From the NCBI GenBank assembly GCA_041739525.1, contig JBGSNQ010000022.1, forward strand, positions 92,971 to 156,970: a DNA stretch of 64,000 nucleotides. Direction: 5' to 3'. Of this stretch, positions 26,082 to 35,068 are shown one piece after another. Below the pieces are notes generated by a model that worked only from the letters and a program-made list of their open reading frames with translations, was not told the origin of the DNA and made no database searches. Made by a program: the position numbers and the translations under genes. Source of the stretch: DATJGR01 sp041739525 (GTDB lineage Bacteria; Pseudomonadota; Gammaproteobacteria; Pseudomonadales; Azotimanducaceae). Position 1 is the first letter of the stretch. The number at the start of each line of letters is the position of its first letter.

Positions 26082-27236
26082 TCAGGCGTTCTGCGCCTGA
26101 GCAACCGACAGCATCCGCTCCACGCGCCGTCGTTGCGCGCGCAGGCGTTGTTCGATTTCACGTGCGTAGTCGGTGAAATGGATGCGTTCGAGCTGTTCGG
26201 CCACCTGTTCGCGGGTCGACGCAATCCACGCGTCGCGTGCCGCGGACCATTCCGCCAGCGTCGCGGTGAACGCGTCGTATTCGCGCGCAACGAACTCACG
26301 CAGCTCCACGGCGAACCCATCGCTGCGCTCGCTGTGTCTGGCGAGGCTCATCTGTGCGCGATTGAATTGCATGTCGAGGCGCGCCTGTTCGATAGCGACC
26401 GACGGCGTTACGCGCAGCTTGCTGGCGAGCCCGAGCATCGATAGCGAGCGGATCAGCCACTTCGTAGGATCCCATTGCCACCAGCGGATACCGTTGCGGT
26501 AATCGGCCGCGAACAGATGGTGGAAGTTGTGGTAACCCTCGCCATACGTGAAGAAGGCGATGATCGGATTGTCGCGCGACGTGTTCTTGTCGGTGTACGG
26601 CTGGCGGCCCCAGGCATGCGCCAGCGAATTGATGAAGAACGTGACGTGGTGGTTCACGACCAGGCGTAGAACCCCAGCCAGCATCAGCGTGCCCCACACG
26701 TCGCCCGACAACACGCCGACGAGCAGGGGCAGCGCGATGTTCATCGCCAGCACCAGCGGCACGTAGTGGCGGTGCTGAAACATCACGATGGGATCGCGTT
26801 CCAGGTCTTTCACGTATTTGAAGTCGGGCTCGGCGCTGGGGTAGTCGCGCAACATCCAGCCGATGTGCGAGAACCACAGGCCGCGGCGGGACGAGTAGGG
26901 GTCGAGGTCTTCGTCGTCGACGAAGCGATGGTGCGGACGATGTCCGGCCGCCCAGATATAGATGCTGTTCTGAATGGTCATGGCGCCGAACAGCATGAAG
27001 AACGCTCGCACGGACCAATGGGCTTCGTAGGCGTGATGCGACCAGAGGCGGTGATAGCCCGCGGTGATCGACAGCCCCGACGCGATCAGGAAGACGGCGA
27101 ACCACACCCAGGCGGCGGTCGAATAACCGACGAGCCAGCCATACAAAGGTACGCCGACCACTGCCGTGACGAACGTCGTCGAGAAGAGGATCGTCGTCAC
27201 CCAGTTGATCGGGGCGGGAGTTGTTGTGTCCGTCAT
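26082..27236 (-). CDS. Acyl-CoA/fatty-acid delta-9-type desaturase
   Basis: A 384-residue integral-membrane desaturase. The three histidine boxes are complete: GYHRLWSHHAYEAHW, HRPHHRFVDDEDLDPYSSRRG and GEGYHNFHHLF, with an additional NHHVTFFINSLAH. Four membrane helices flank the boxes, as in stearoyl-CoA desaturases. The last ~100 residues (from about 290) form a charged helical extension (AEQLERIHFTDYAREIEQRLR) that is longer than in the minimal family. It is expected to introduce a double bond into an acyl chain in the inner membrane, using a ferredoxin- or cytochrome-type electron donor that is not encoded nearby. It is the converging partner of the enoyl-CoA gene across a palindrome. 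Confidence 0.9.
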   Translation of the reverse strand: MTDTTTPAPINWVTTILFSTTFVTAVVGVPLYGWLVGYSTAAWVWFAVFLIASGLSITAGYHRLWSHHAYEAHWSVRAFFMLFGAMTIQNSIYIWAAGHRPHHRFVDDEDLDPYSSRRGLWFSHIGWMLRDYPSAEPDFKYVKDLERDPIVMFQHRHYVPLVLAMNIALPLLVGVLSGDVWGTLMLAGVLRLVVNHHVTFFINSLAHAWGRQPYTDKNTSRDNPIIAFFTYGEGYHNFHHLFAADYRNGIRWWQWDPTKWLIRSLSMLGLASKLRVTPSVAIEQARLDMQFNRAQMSLARHSERSDGFAVELREFVAREYDAFTATLAEWSAARDAWIASTREQVAEQLERIHFTDYAREIEQRLRAQRRRVERMLSVAQAQNA

Positions 27237-27366
27237 CGGTTCTCCGTGTCCGTTAGGTCAACAATTCGATTTCGAGGGGCCAGTCTATCGGACCCGCGCC
27301 AGCGGCGACACGCATAAACGGCCAAAACCGAGTCAGGGGATGCCGCGACTTGTGACTGCTCGCACC

Positions 27367-28422
27367 CTACCCGCGTCGAGCGTATTCCAGTCCGCGTATC
27401 GCGCCGGCGCGCACATCAGCGGGCTTGAACTGGGCGGCCAGTGCACTGGCGTTGGTACCGTCGAGCGCGCGCCGGATGATGCCCTGCAGAATCGCGCCGC
27501 TGCGAAATGCGTGGAATGCGCGATAGAAGGACTCGTTCGGCAAGCCATCCCGACCGGTGCGCTCGCAATAGCGATCGCGCAATGTGGCGTACTCCGGAAT
27601 GCCCAGCGCAACGAGATCGCGGCCGCCGAGACTGCGCTCGCCCGGCGGTGCGAACCACGGCTGCGTGAAATAGGTGAAGTCCGCCAGCGGGTCGCCGATC
27701 GTGCTCAGTTCCCAGTCGAGCACCGAGGCGAGACGAGGCTCGGTGGGATGGCACAGCAGATTGTGGAAGCTGTAGTCGCCGTGAACGATGGTGGTACGCG
27801 TCTGCTCCGGAATCGCGCCTTCGAGCCACGCGATGAGTTCGTGCACTTCCGGCAGCTTTTCGGTTTCGGTCTCTCGGTACTGCCGCGACCAGCGTGACAC
27901 CTGCCGGGCGAAGTAATTGCCCGGCGGGCCGAAGTCGCTGAGGCCGACGGCGATGTGGTCGACGGAATGCAGCGCGGCGAGCGTGTCGATGTACGAGTTC
28001 ACCAGGCTGCTGCGGGCGGCTGGTGCGAGGTCGGGCATCGACGGGTCCGTGCGAGCGTGGCCCGGCACGTGACTCATCAAAAAAAACGACGTACCGATCA
28101 CGGCGGGGTCTTCGCACAGCACGTAGGCGTGCGGCACGGCAAAGTCGGTCTGATTGAGCGCGTGGATGACGCGATACTCGCGCTCGACCGCGTGCGCCGA
28201 CTTCATCAACACTCCGGGCGGTTTCCGGCGCAGCACGTAGTTGCGCGACGGCGTGGTGAGGAAGTAGGTGGGGTTCGACTGGCCGCCTTCGAACTGTTTG
28301 ACGGTCACCGGTCCTTCGAATCCATCGACGTTTGCAAGCAGATATTCGACGAGCCGGGCCTCGTCGAATCGATGTGCATCCTTCACATCGATGGTTTCAC
28401 CGGTAGTTACGGTTGGTGTCAT
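27367..28422 (-). CDS. Phosphotransferase family protein (APH-like, ACAD10/11 N-domain type)
   Basis: A 351-residue protein kinase-like phosphotransferase. Motifs include the ATP site (QFEGGQSNPTYFLTT, NYVLRRKPPG), the catalytic loop VHGDYSFHNLLCHP (HGDxxxxN) and the metal site ASVLDWELSTIGDP. This is the group found beside or fused to acyl-CoA dehydrogenases (ACAD10/11), where it phosphorylates 4-hydroxyacyl-CoA intermediates so that the hydroxyl group can be removed. The catabolic neighbours fit that role, but no acyl-CoA dehydrogenase gene is in this window. The next gene upstream (D-aminoacylase-like, starting at 30176) ends 26 bp away on the same strand. Confidence 0.85.
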   Translation of the reverse strand: MTPTVTTGETIDVKDAHRFDEARLVEYLLANVDGFEGPVTVKQFEGGQSNPTYFLTTPSRNYVLRRKPPGVLMKSAHAVEREYRVIHALNQTDFAVPHAYVLCEDPAVIGTSFFLMSHVPGHARTDPSMPDLAPAARSSLVNSYIDTLAALHSVDHIAVGLSDFGPPGNYFARQVSRWSRQYRETETEKLPEVHELIAWLEGAIPEQTRTTIVHGDYSFHNLLCHPTEPRLASVLDWELSTIGDPLADFTYFTQPWFAPPGERSLGGRDLVALGIPEYATLRDRYCERTGRDGLPNESFYRAFHAFRSGAILQGIIRRALDGTNASALAAQFKPADVRAGAIRGLEYARRG

Positions 28423-28448
28423 CTATCGATCCTGTCGTGCCAACAACA

Positions 28449-30176
28449 TTATCCAGCCGCGACGCCGGTGGGTTTCATCATCACGGGTGTATATGTGTCT
28501 TTCCCGGAGCGCAACGCAGTACCGGGCCGCGCGTTCGTGTGTTTGCCGTCGCGGATGATCTGTACGCCGTTCACGAATACGTGCTCAACACCATATGCAT
28601 CGGCATAGATGCGCGGTTCATTGCACGGCAGATCGGGGCGCATATGAACCGGACCCGAGCCGACGGTTTTCGGGTCGAATACCACCACGTCGGCGTGCCA
28701 ACCGGTGCGCAGCAGGCCGCGCTCGCGCAGGCCGAACAATTCGGCGGGTACTTGCGTGAGCTGATGAATCGCCTGCTCGAGTTCGATGGCTTTGAACTCG
28801 CGCACGCCGTTACCGAGCACCTGGGTGGAAAACGCGAACGTGTCGATCATGTCGAGGTGCGCGCCCGCATCGGAGGCGCCGATGACGGTGCGTTCGTCCT
28901 GCCACAGCTGGCCACGTACTTTCCAGAGCGCAGTGTCACCGCCCACCGCCGGCGGCATGAACGCGGTGCGCAGACCTTCGGAGATTGCGAGGTCGAGCAT
29001 CGTGTCGAACGGGGACTTGTTCTGATCGGCGGCGATGTCGCCGACCGTACGCCCCTCGAGGTGCTTGTTCTCCGGCTTGAACGTAGCGTGCACCGTGAGG
29101 TTCGCCCAATCGGCGAGACCCCGCAGGGGACCCGCAGAACGCGCCATTTCGTCGAGCCTGCGACGGTTCGCCCGGTTCTCGAGATACGCGATGCGGTCGT
29201 CGATCGACATGCGGAACAACCCGTCCCAACCGTTCAGTGCATCGAACACGAAGCCGGCGAACAGGTTGATGCGCAACGTGATCGGCTGGGGGATGGTCAA
29301 CGCACGAACGTCGCCGCCATTGCTGCGTGCGAGGTCGGAGGCCGACAGCTGGTTCTGCATCGTCTCCGGGTCGCCGGCATTCAGCGCGTTCCAGTTCAGA
29401 GGGCGCTGCGCGGCGGTCGAGAGGTCGGACATCAGTTGTTTGATCTCCTGCGAGAAGCGACCCACGGCGGGAAGGAACTCGAGCGAGGTCCCCTCGTGGT
29501 CGCGGCACACGCGCGCGAGTTCGATGAGTTCTTCACGGCTGGCGTGCCGCGACGGTACCGGGTTGCCGTCGGCATCGTTGTGCGTCGGCGACACGGTGGA
29601 CGAAAAACCCATTGCACCTTGCGACAACGACTGCGCCAGCAGCGACTTCATCTTCTCGAGTTCGGCCGGGGTCGCTTTTTGGCCGACCGCGCGCGCGCCC
29701 ATTACCACTCTACGGATCGCGCTGTGTCCGGCCATGAAACCGGCGTTCACGCCGAGGTTGCCGTCGAGCTTGCCGAGGTATTCGCCGAACGTTTCCCAGT
29801 CCCACGGCACCCCCTCTGCCAGGCTGTTGGCCGGCATGCCTTCCACGCGCGAGAGCATGTTCAGCAGATACGGCGCGGCTTCCTTTGACAACGGCGCGAT
29901 GCTGAAGCCGCAGTGGCCGCCGAAAATCGTGGTGACGCCGTGGTAGCACGACGGGCTCAGTGTTCCGTCCCAGAACACCTGCGCGTCGTAGTGCGTATGC
30001 ACGTCGACGAAGCCGGGCGATATGACGCGCCCGGTTGCATCAATGGTTTCCTTTGCGGCTTCGGTGATGCGGCCTATAGCGGCAATGCGCCCGTCTTTGA
30101 TGCCGAGGTCGCCGATGAAGCCCGGGCTGCCGGAACCGTCGATGATCTGGCCGTTGCGGATGATGAGATCGAGCAT
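28449..30176 (-). CDS. N-acyl-D-amino-acid deacylase family amidohydrolase
   Basis: A 575-residue amidohydrolase_3 protein. The N-terminal beta-sandwich (LDLIIRNGQIIDGSGSPG) is followed by the metal-binding VDVHTHYDAQVFWDGTLSPS and the GGHCGFSIAPL segment with the cysteine ligand of D-aminoacylases. Other features are FMAGHSAIRRVVMG and GASDAGAHLDMIDTF, the latter with the late metal-binding Asp, and HADVVVFDPKTV near the C-terminus. The family hydrolyses N-acyl amides, typically N-acyl-D-amino acids, in the cytoplasm. A dihydropyrimidinase-like role is less likely, given the Cys ligand. The MFS gene lies 47 bp upstream on the same strand; transporter, amidohydrolase and APH-like gene probably form one operon. 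Confidence 0.87.
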   Translation of the reverse strand: MLDLIIRNGQIIDGSGSPGFIGDLGIKDGRIAAIGRITEAAKETIDATGRVISPGFVDVHTHYDAQVFWDGTLSPSCYHGVTTIFGGHCGFSIAPLSKEAAPYLLNMLSRVEGMPANSLAEGVPWDWETFGEYLGKLDGNLGVNAGFMAGHSAIRRVVMGARAVGQKATPAELEKMKSLLAQSLSQGAMGFSSTVSPTHNDADGNPVPSRHASREELIELARVCRDHEGTSLEFLPAVGRFSQEIKQLMSDLSTAAQRPLNWNALNAGDPETMQNQLSASDLARSNGGDVRALTIPQPITLRINLFAGFVFDALNGWDGLFRMSIDDRIAYLENRANRRRLDEMARSAGPLRGLADWANLTVHATFKPENKHLEGRTVGDIAADQNKSPFDTMLDLAISEGLRTAFMPPAVGGDTALWKVRGQLWQDERTVIGASDAGAHLDMIDTFAFSTQVLGNGVREFKAIELEQAIHQLTQVPAELFGLRERGLLRTGWHADVVVFDPKTVGSGPVHMRPDLPCNEPRIYADAYGVEHVFVNGVQIIRDGKHTNARPGTALRSGKDTYTPVMMKPTGVAAG

Positions 30177-30223
30177 GTTGTCTCTCCTGTTACTTCGAAA
30201 GGCCGATTATCGAAGTGCGCTTG

Positions 30224-31582
30224 TCAGTCGGCGGCCGCGGCGACAACGACGTTGCGTCGATGGGCGCGCGGCACCCACCAGGGTCCCTGGCCGAACGATA
30301 CGAGTACGGCAGCACCGAAACAACAGAAGCCGGCCACCATCATCCACGTGGGCCAGCCAAACGTTGCGACAACGCGAGGCAACCCGAGATTCAGGAACAG
30401 CCCCGAGATCGGCGCGAGCGTGGCGGTGATGCCGAACGCGCGACCGACACCGTGCGGGCTGATCAGTTCCGCGGTCTCCGAATAGATCGCGCACCACGCG
30501 GGATAGATGAAGCCTGCGAAGAAGCCGGTGAGCGACCACACCAGTGCGAGCGTCGCGTCGGGTGTTCCTACGGGAAGCTGCGCACCGATCAGAAAACAGG
30601 TTCCGGTAGTGACGCCGCCGAACGCGGTGATCGTCTTGCGCACACGCAGTCGATCTGACAGCCAGCCCGACAGGAATACGCTGCAGGTGAATACGATCCA
30701 GAAGTACGACGTGATGCCCGCTGCGCGGGCTGGATCGAGGTGGTAGTTCTGCGCGAGGTACGTGGGAACGTAGCCCGACACGGTGACGTAGGTGATCGAC
30801 CAGAAGACGATCGTGAACGACAGCAGCCATAGGCGCGGACTGCGATAGATTGCACGGCCCTGCTCATAGGCGTTTGCGTCGATGACGGTTTGCGTTTCAA
30901 TCGCATCCAACGTATGTGTCACGGCGCCGCGCACCCGCGCCGAGAGGTCGCGATAGAACGCAAACAAGGTCAGCGAAGTGACGGCACCCAGCACCGCGGC
31001 GATCCAGTACTGCGATCGCCAGCCCGGCCAGATCGGTAGCGTGTGTGCCGCGACCGCGGTCGACATCAGTGCACCGATCGTGAATGCAAGCGACACCCAC
31101 GAATACACCATCGCGCGCCCCATTCGAGGCGTTAGATCCCGCGACGCCGCATGAACGGCCGGATTCATGCCCGCGACCACGAAGCTGCCGGCCATCGCGA
31201 GACACGCGAGCGTGATGAAGTTCGGCGCGAGCGCGCCCGCGACCGAAATCGCCGCGTAGGCGAACACGGGATATACGAGCAGTGGTCGCCGGCCGAAGCG
31301 ATCGGCCGCGCGCGACAGCAACACCGCGCCGCCGCTGTACACGAAGCCCGCGATCGCGGCGACGTAACCCCATTCAGTCAGCGTCTTGTCGAAGTCCTTC
31401 AGGATGTAGACGAGTACCGGACCGGTTTTGAGTCCCTCGTATTGTTCAACGGCCCAACCGAGCACGATCAGCGCAAGCAGCCACCAGCGCAGCGCACCGG
31501 AAGGAAGGAAGTCGATTTCTTTGGCGCGCAGGTACGACCAGAAGCCATCACGCTGGAAGCGTTCCGGTGCGTGAGGCGACAT
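30224..31582 (-). CDS. MFS transporter
   Basis: A 452-residue major facilitator with about 12 predicted helices. Segments include ALRWWLLALIVLGWAVEQYE near the N-terminus, the A-like motif DRFGRRPLLVYPVFAYAAI, and SDRLRVRKTITAFGG between the halves. The ATG at 31582 is chosen for its GGAG 5 nt upstream; the longer frame up to 31663 adds no membrane segments. Sequence alone cannot give the substrate, but its position before a D-aminoacylase-like gene suggests uptake of the same compound. It is divergent from the luciferase-like monooxygenase gene, with 80 bp between starts. Confidence 0.85.
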   Translation of the reverse strand: MSPHAPERFQRDGFWSYLRAKEIDFLPSGALRWWLLALIVLGWAVEQYEGLKTGPVLVYILKDFDKTLTEWGYVAAIAGFVYSGGAVLLSRAADRFGRRPLLVYPVFAYAAISVAGALAPNFITLACLAMAGSFVVAGMNPAVHAASRDLTPRMGRAMVYSWVSLAFTIGALMSTAVAAHTLPIWPGWRSQYWIAAVLGAVTSLTLFAFYRDLSARVRGAVTHTLDAIETQTVIDANAYEQGRAIYRSPRLWLLSFTIVFWSITYVTVSGYVPTYLAQNYHLDPARAAGITSYFWIVFTCSVFLSGWLSDRLRVRKTITAFGGVTTGTCFLIGAQLPVGTPDATLALVWSLTGFFAGFIYPAWCAIYSETAELISPHGVGRAFGITATLAPISGLFLNLGLPRVVATFGWPTWMMVAGFCCFGAAVLVSFGQGPWWVPRAHRRNVVVAAAAD

Positions 31583-31662
31583 GGCGTCTCCGGCAAGTGC
31601 AGTGGGCGGACCGCGTAGGATAAGCTTGCAAGCGCCATCAATGTCGAGTTTGGGGGAATGCA

Positions 31663-32928
31663 ATGAAGTTCATCTGGTTCCACATGCAGGGCTATCGCGA
31701 TCTGCCGAAGGATTTTGAAGACCGCTACGAGAGCGTTTGGGTGACACCGCCGACCGACGAGTTGTGCGACCCGAAGAAAGTGCATCAGTACCTTAACTGG
31801 AACCTCGACGAACTCGACTACGCCGCGAGCCTCGGTTACGACGGCGTCGGCACCAACGAACATCATCAGAACGGTTACGGCTTTCCGGTGTCGCCGAGCC
31901 AGACCGGCTATTACCTTGCGAAGAGCACGAAGGATCAGGCGATCGTGATCCTCGGCAACACGCTGCCTCTGTACAACCCGCCGCTGCGCGTTGCGGAAGA
32001 GACCGCATTCATCGATTGCTTGTCCGGCGGTCGATTGATCGCCGGCATGCCGGTCGGCTCGCCGATGGACGTCGCGCACTGCTACGGCATCACGCCGACC
32101 CAGACGCGGCCGAGATACTACGAAGCACACGATCTGATCAAACAGGCGTGGACGCGCGAAGGGCCGTTCCACTTCAACGGCAAGTACACGAAGTTGCGTA
32201 ACGTGAACCTCTGGCCGAAGCCCTTTCAAAAGCCGCATCCGCCGATCTGGCTCGCCGGCGGCGGATCCGTCGAAACGTGGGACTTCGCGGCCGAGCAGGA
32301 TTACACCTACAGCTATCTGTCGTTCGGCGGACGCGCCGCAGCGAAACCGTTAATGGACGGTTTCTGGGAAACGATCGACAAGAACGGCAAAGACACCAAT
32401 CCGTACCGCGCCGGTTTCGCGCAGATCGTGTTCGTGGGAGAGACCGACGCCGAGGCGGAGCGGTTGTATCTGCAGCACGCTCGCTACTTCTATAAGAAGT
32501 CACTGCACGTGGCGCAGCAGTTTGCGGCGGTCCCCGGCTACGTGACGCAACGGTCGTTGAAGGCCGCGGTGAAGCGCGGCGACGGCAGCAATCCATTCGC
32601 GTCCGCGGCTGGTATCGACAACGTCAGCTGGAAGCACCTCGTCGACGAGTCGAAGAAGGTTATTGGCGGCAGCCCGGCGACCGTCGTTGACCAGATCAAA
32701 GATCTCGCTAGCGATCTGCGCGTGGGCAACATCATTCTGCTGCTGCAGCTCGGCTCGATGGATCATGAGCTGACGAAGTACAACACGCGCATGTTCGCGG
32801 AGAAGGTGTTGCCGCACGTACGCGATATCTGGGATGACCAATGGCAGCATCACTGGTGGCCCACCGGTGCGAAGCGGCCGGCATTACCCGCAACCGCCGA
32901 TCGCGTGCAGTTGAGGAAGATCGGATGA
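31663..32928 (+). CDS. LLM-class flavin-dependent monooxygenase
   Basis: A 421-residue bacterial luciferase-like oxygenase. Family features include MKFIWFHMQGYRDLPKDF at the N-terminus, YDGVGTNEHHQNGYGF with the conserved EHH, KSTKDQAIVILGNTLPLYNPPLRVAEE, GGRLIAGMPVGSPMD, and PPIWLAGGGSVETWDFAAE. These enzymes use reduced flavin (FMNH2) supplied by a separate reductase to oxidise a substrate, and act in Baeyer-Villiger-like or C-S/C-N cleavage reactions. No reductase is visible nearby. Its stop overlaps the start of the alpha/beta hydrolase gene (ATGA), so the two are translationally coupled. Confidence 0.9.
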   Translation: MKFIWFHMQGYRDLPKDFEDRYESVWVTPPTDELCDPKKVHQYLNWNLDELDYAASLGYDGVGTNEHHQNGYGFPVSPSQTGYYLAKSTKDQAIVILGNTLPLYNPPLRVAEETAFIDCLSGGRLIAGMPVGSPMDVAHCYGITPTQTRPRYYEAHDLIKQAWTREGPFHFNGKYTKLRNVNLWPKPFQKPHPPIWLAGGGSVETWDFAAEQDYTYSYLSFGGRAAAKPLMDGFWETIDKNGKDTNPYRAGFAQIVFVGETDAEAERLYLQHARYFYKKSLHVAQQFAAVPGYVTQRSLKAAVKRGDGSNPFASAAGIDNVSWKHLVDESKKVIGGSPATVVDQIKDLASDLRVGNIILLLQLGSMDHELTKYNTRMFAEKVLPHVRDIWDDQWQHHWWPTGAKRPALPATADRVQLRKIG

Positions 32929-33710
32929 GTCACGAAACGATCGAACTGAAGCTGCCCAGCGGCTTGAGCGCCAACGTCCTTAAGAAGGGGCGCGGCGCGC
33001 CCCTGGTGTTCTTCCACAGCCATCTCGGACAGACCTGGGATGGGTTCCTCGAGGCATTGGCGGAACGCTTCACCGTGTACGCGCCTCGCCATCCCGGGAC
33101 CGAAGACGAAGCCGAACTGATGCAGCTCGATGCCATCAGCGATCTGGTGCTGTATTACGACGATCTATTTGCGGCGCTCTCCATCGAGAATCCCGTGCTG
33201 GTCGGGCACTCGTTTGGCGGCATGGTGGCGGCGGAATATGCTGCGTACTTCACCTCGAAGGTTCGCAGGCTGGTGCTCATCGACGCGCTCGGCCTGTGGG
33301 TGGACGCAACGCCGGTGGCGGATATCAACGGCATGGCTGATCGAAAAATACCCGCGCTGCTGTTTGCGGATGCCACGGGTTCGGCCGCGGTAGATCTGTT
33401 CGCAATGCCGAAAGATCCGGTGGCGATGGCGAAGACGATCGTCACGCGCGTGTCGACGCGGGCCGCGGTGTCGCACTTCATCTGGCCGATTCCCGATCGT
33501 GATCTGCGCCGACGCCTGTACCGCATCGCGGCGCCCACGCTCGTGGTATGGGGCAACGCCGACCGATACGTTCCGCCGCTGTATGCGGATGAGTTCGTGG
33601 CAGGCATAGCCGGCGCCTCCAAAGTGCTGATCGCCGGGGCAGGGCACTTCCCGCACGTCGAGAAGCAGCGCGAAACCGCCGACGCAGTGCTGGCATTCAC
33701 TGCCCGTTAA
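32925..33710 (+). CDS. Alpha/beta hydrolase
   Basis: A 261-residue hydrolase with a complete triad. The nucleophile is S96 in VLVGHSFGGMVAAEYAA, the acid is in VVWGNADRYVPPLY, and the base is in GAGHFPHVEKQRE. The oxyanion region is PLVFFHSHLGQTWDGF. The ATG at 32925 overlaps the stop of the monooxygenase gene. Coupling to a flavin-dependent monooxygenase suggests that it hydrolyses an ester or lactone formed by that enzyme; this is inference. No signal peptide is present. Confidence 0.9.
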   Translation: MSHETIELKLPSGLSANVLKKGRGAPLVFFHSHLGQTWDGFLEALAERFTVYAPRHPGTEDEAELMQLDAISDLVLYYDDLFAALSIENPVLVGHSFGGMVAAEYAAYFTSKVRRLVLIDALGLWVDATPVADINGMADRKIPALLFADATGSAAVDLFAMPKDPVAMAKTIVTRVSTRAAVSHFIWPIPDRDLRRRLYRIAAPTLVVWGNADRYVPPLYADEFVAGIAGASKVLIAGAGHFPHVEKQRETADAVLAFTAR

Positions 33711-33736
33711 CTACGCGCAACGAACCGCGGTTAAGG

Positions 33737-34591
33737 ATGGCCACGGTACGAACAGCCCGGAGAACGGGCAGTCGGAAGCGTCGCCGCAAACGCGGCTTTT
33801 CGCTCGCCCGGTTCTGGCCGGGCGCGCCACTGCGGCGCCGTTGGAGTAGGGCGTTCCGGCGTGCCCCTCGTTATGCGCAGATTCTGATCGCAACAGTCGC
33901 GCTGCTGGTGCTGTGGGTGACTGTAAACTGGACGTATCAGGTCGTCCGCAAGCCGACCGAGCTGTTCTTTCCAGTGAGCGGCACGCTCAACAAAACGCCG
34001 ACCGAGACCTGGGAGGAGTACGGTCCGAGCTTCCGCGCGCATGCGACGGCGACGATTTCCGCGGAGCTTCTCGCGGCGCTCGCGCAGGTGGAGGGCTCGG
34101 GCAACCCGGTTGCGCGCACGTATTGGCGCTGGTCGTTCACTATGCATCCGTTCGACGTGTATCGACCGGCCTCCAGCGCGGTTGGCATGTATCAGTTCAC
34201 CGACGGCACGTTCGATGAGGCGCGCGAGTTCTGCATTCACGACCATCGAGTCGTTGCGGACGGCCCGTGGCATGCGTGGAAGTCGTGCTGGTTCAACGGG
34301 CTCTACACGCGTGTGGTGCCCACCAACGCGATTGAAATGGCGTCTGCGTATCTCGACGTCAACGTGGCACGCTCGCTTGCGCGGCACCGCGTCAGATCAT
34401 CGACGCTGACACAGCGGCAGAACGCCGCGGCGCTGATGCACCTGTGCGGTGCCGGTGCGGGAGACAGGTATGTAGCGCGCGGATTTCGTCTGGGTGCGGG
34501 GCAGAAGTGCGGTGATCACTCGGCAGTGGGCTACGTCGCGCGCGTGAACGGCATGAAGGCGGTGTTCGCGCGACTCTCCGCGCAGGATTGA
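33737..34591 (+). CDS. Membrane-anchored lytic transglycosylase-like protein
   Basis: A 284-residue protein. A very basic N-terminus (RTGSRKRRRKRGFSLARFWP) is followed by one transmembrane helix (about 48-66) and a periplasmic lysozyme-like domain. ALLAALAQVEGSGNP carries the probable catalytic Glu (E119), with further SLT-like features in SSAVGMYQFTDGTFDEA and NAIEMASAYL. The cysteines in EFCIH, KSCWF, LCGAG and QKCGD could form disulfides. Signature placement fits the transglycosylase SLT fold, so peptidoglycan cleavage is likely, though substrate and partners are unknown. The ATG follows AAGG with almost no spacing, so the real start could be slightly different. Confidence 0.75.
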   Translation: MATVRTARRTGSRKRRRKRGFSLARFWPGAPLRRRWSRAFRRAPRYAQILIATVALLVLWVTVNWTYQVVRKPTELFFPVSGTLNKTPTETWEEYGPSFRAHATATISAELLAALAQVEGSGNPVARTYWRWSFTMHPFDVYRPASSAVGMYQFTDGTFDEAREFCIHDHRVVADGPWHAWKSCWFNGLYTRVVPTNAIEMASAYLDVNVARSLARHRVRSSTLTQRQNAAALMHLCGAGAGDRYVARGFRLGAGQKCGDHSAVGYVARVNGMKAVFARLSAQD

Positions 34592-34609
34592 TCTGGGCAG
34601 GAACAACGA

Positions 34610-35068
34610 TCAGCCGGCGGCGAGTGTGCGAGCGATGAACTCGATGCTTGCGTGCTGCATGGCGGCGTATGTCTCGCGCCAGGTCGCGTCGTCCATGCCC
34701 TTCGGTGTGCAATGGCTTTCGAACTTCACGACGCAACGCGAAGCGGTGAGTGGCTCCACCCGCACCTGGCCGCGATAGTTTTCGACCGGCATCGGCGCCG
34801 GATCGACGATCTGGTAGCGCAAACACATGGTTACCGGATCGCTCGATTCCAGCACTTCGCGCAGTGGTGTTCCGTTGCCGTGACCGGCGCCCAGAAGAAT
34901 GGTGCGCGTCGCACCTGGATTGGGTTGTTGGTCGTCGTAGGCAATGTCGGCAAAGAAACCGGCCGGTTGCATCAGCGCGAGGTTCGGCCAATGGAAATAA
35001 CGCCACACCGCGGCCGCCGGATGCGGCAACGTTGCCTCGTGCGTGGCACGCACTCGCACCTGACTCAC
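34610..35068 (-). CDS. SRPBCC-family ligand-binding protein
   Basis: A 152-residue START/Bet v1-like protein: ATLPHPAAAVWRYFHWPNLALM, GATRTILLGAGHGNGTPL, DPVTMCLRYQIVDPAPMPV and ASIEFIARTLAAG as the C-terminal helix. This fold binds hydrophobic ligands and is used by polyketide cyclases, aromatases and lipid carriers. Its start overlaps the stop of the Rieske oxygenase gene by 4 bp, so it likely works on the substrate or product of that enzyme. Confidence 0.82.
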   Translation of the reverse strand: MSQVRVRATHEATLPHPAAAVWRYFHWPNLALMQPAGFFADIAYDDQQPNPGATRTILLGAGHGNGTPLREVLESSDPVTMCLRYQIVDPAPMPVENYRGQVRVEPLTASRCVVKFESHCTPKGMDDATWRETYAAMQHASIEFIARTLAAG

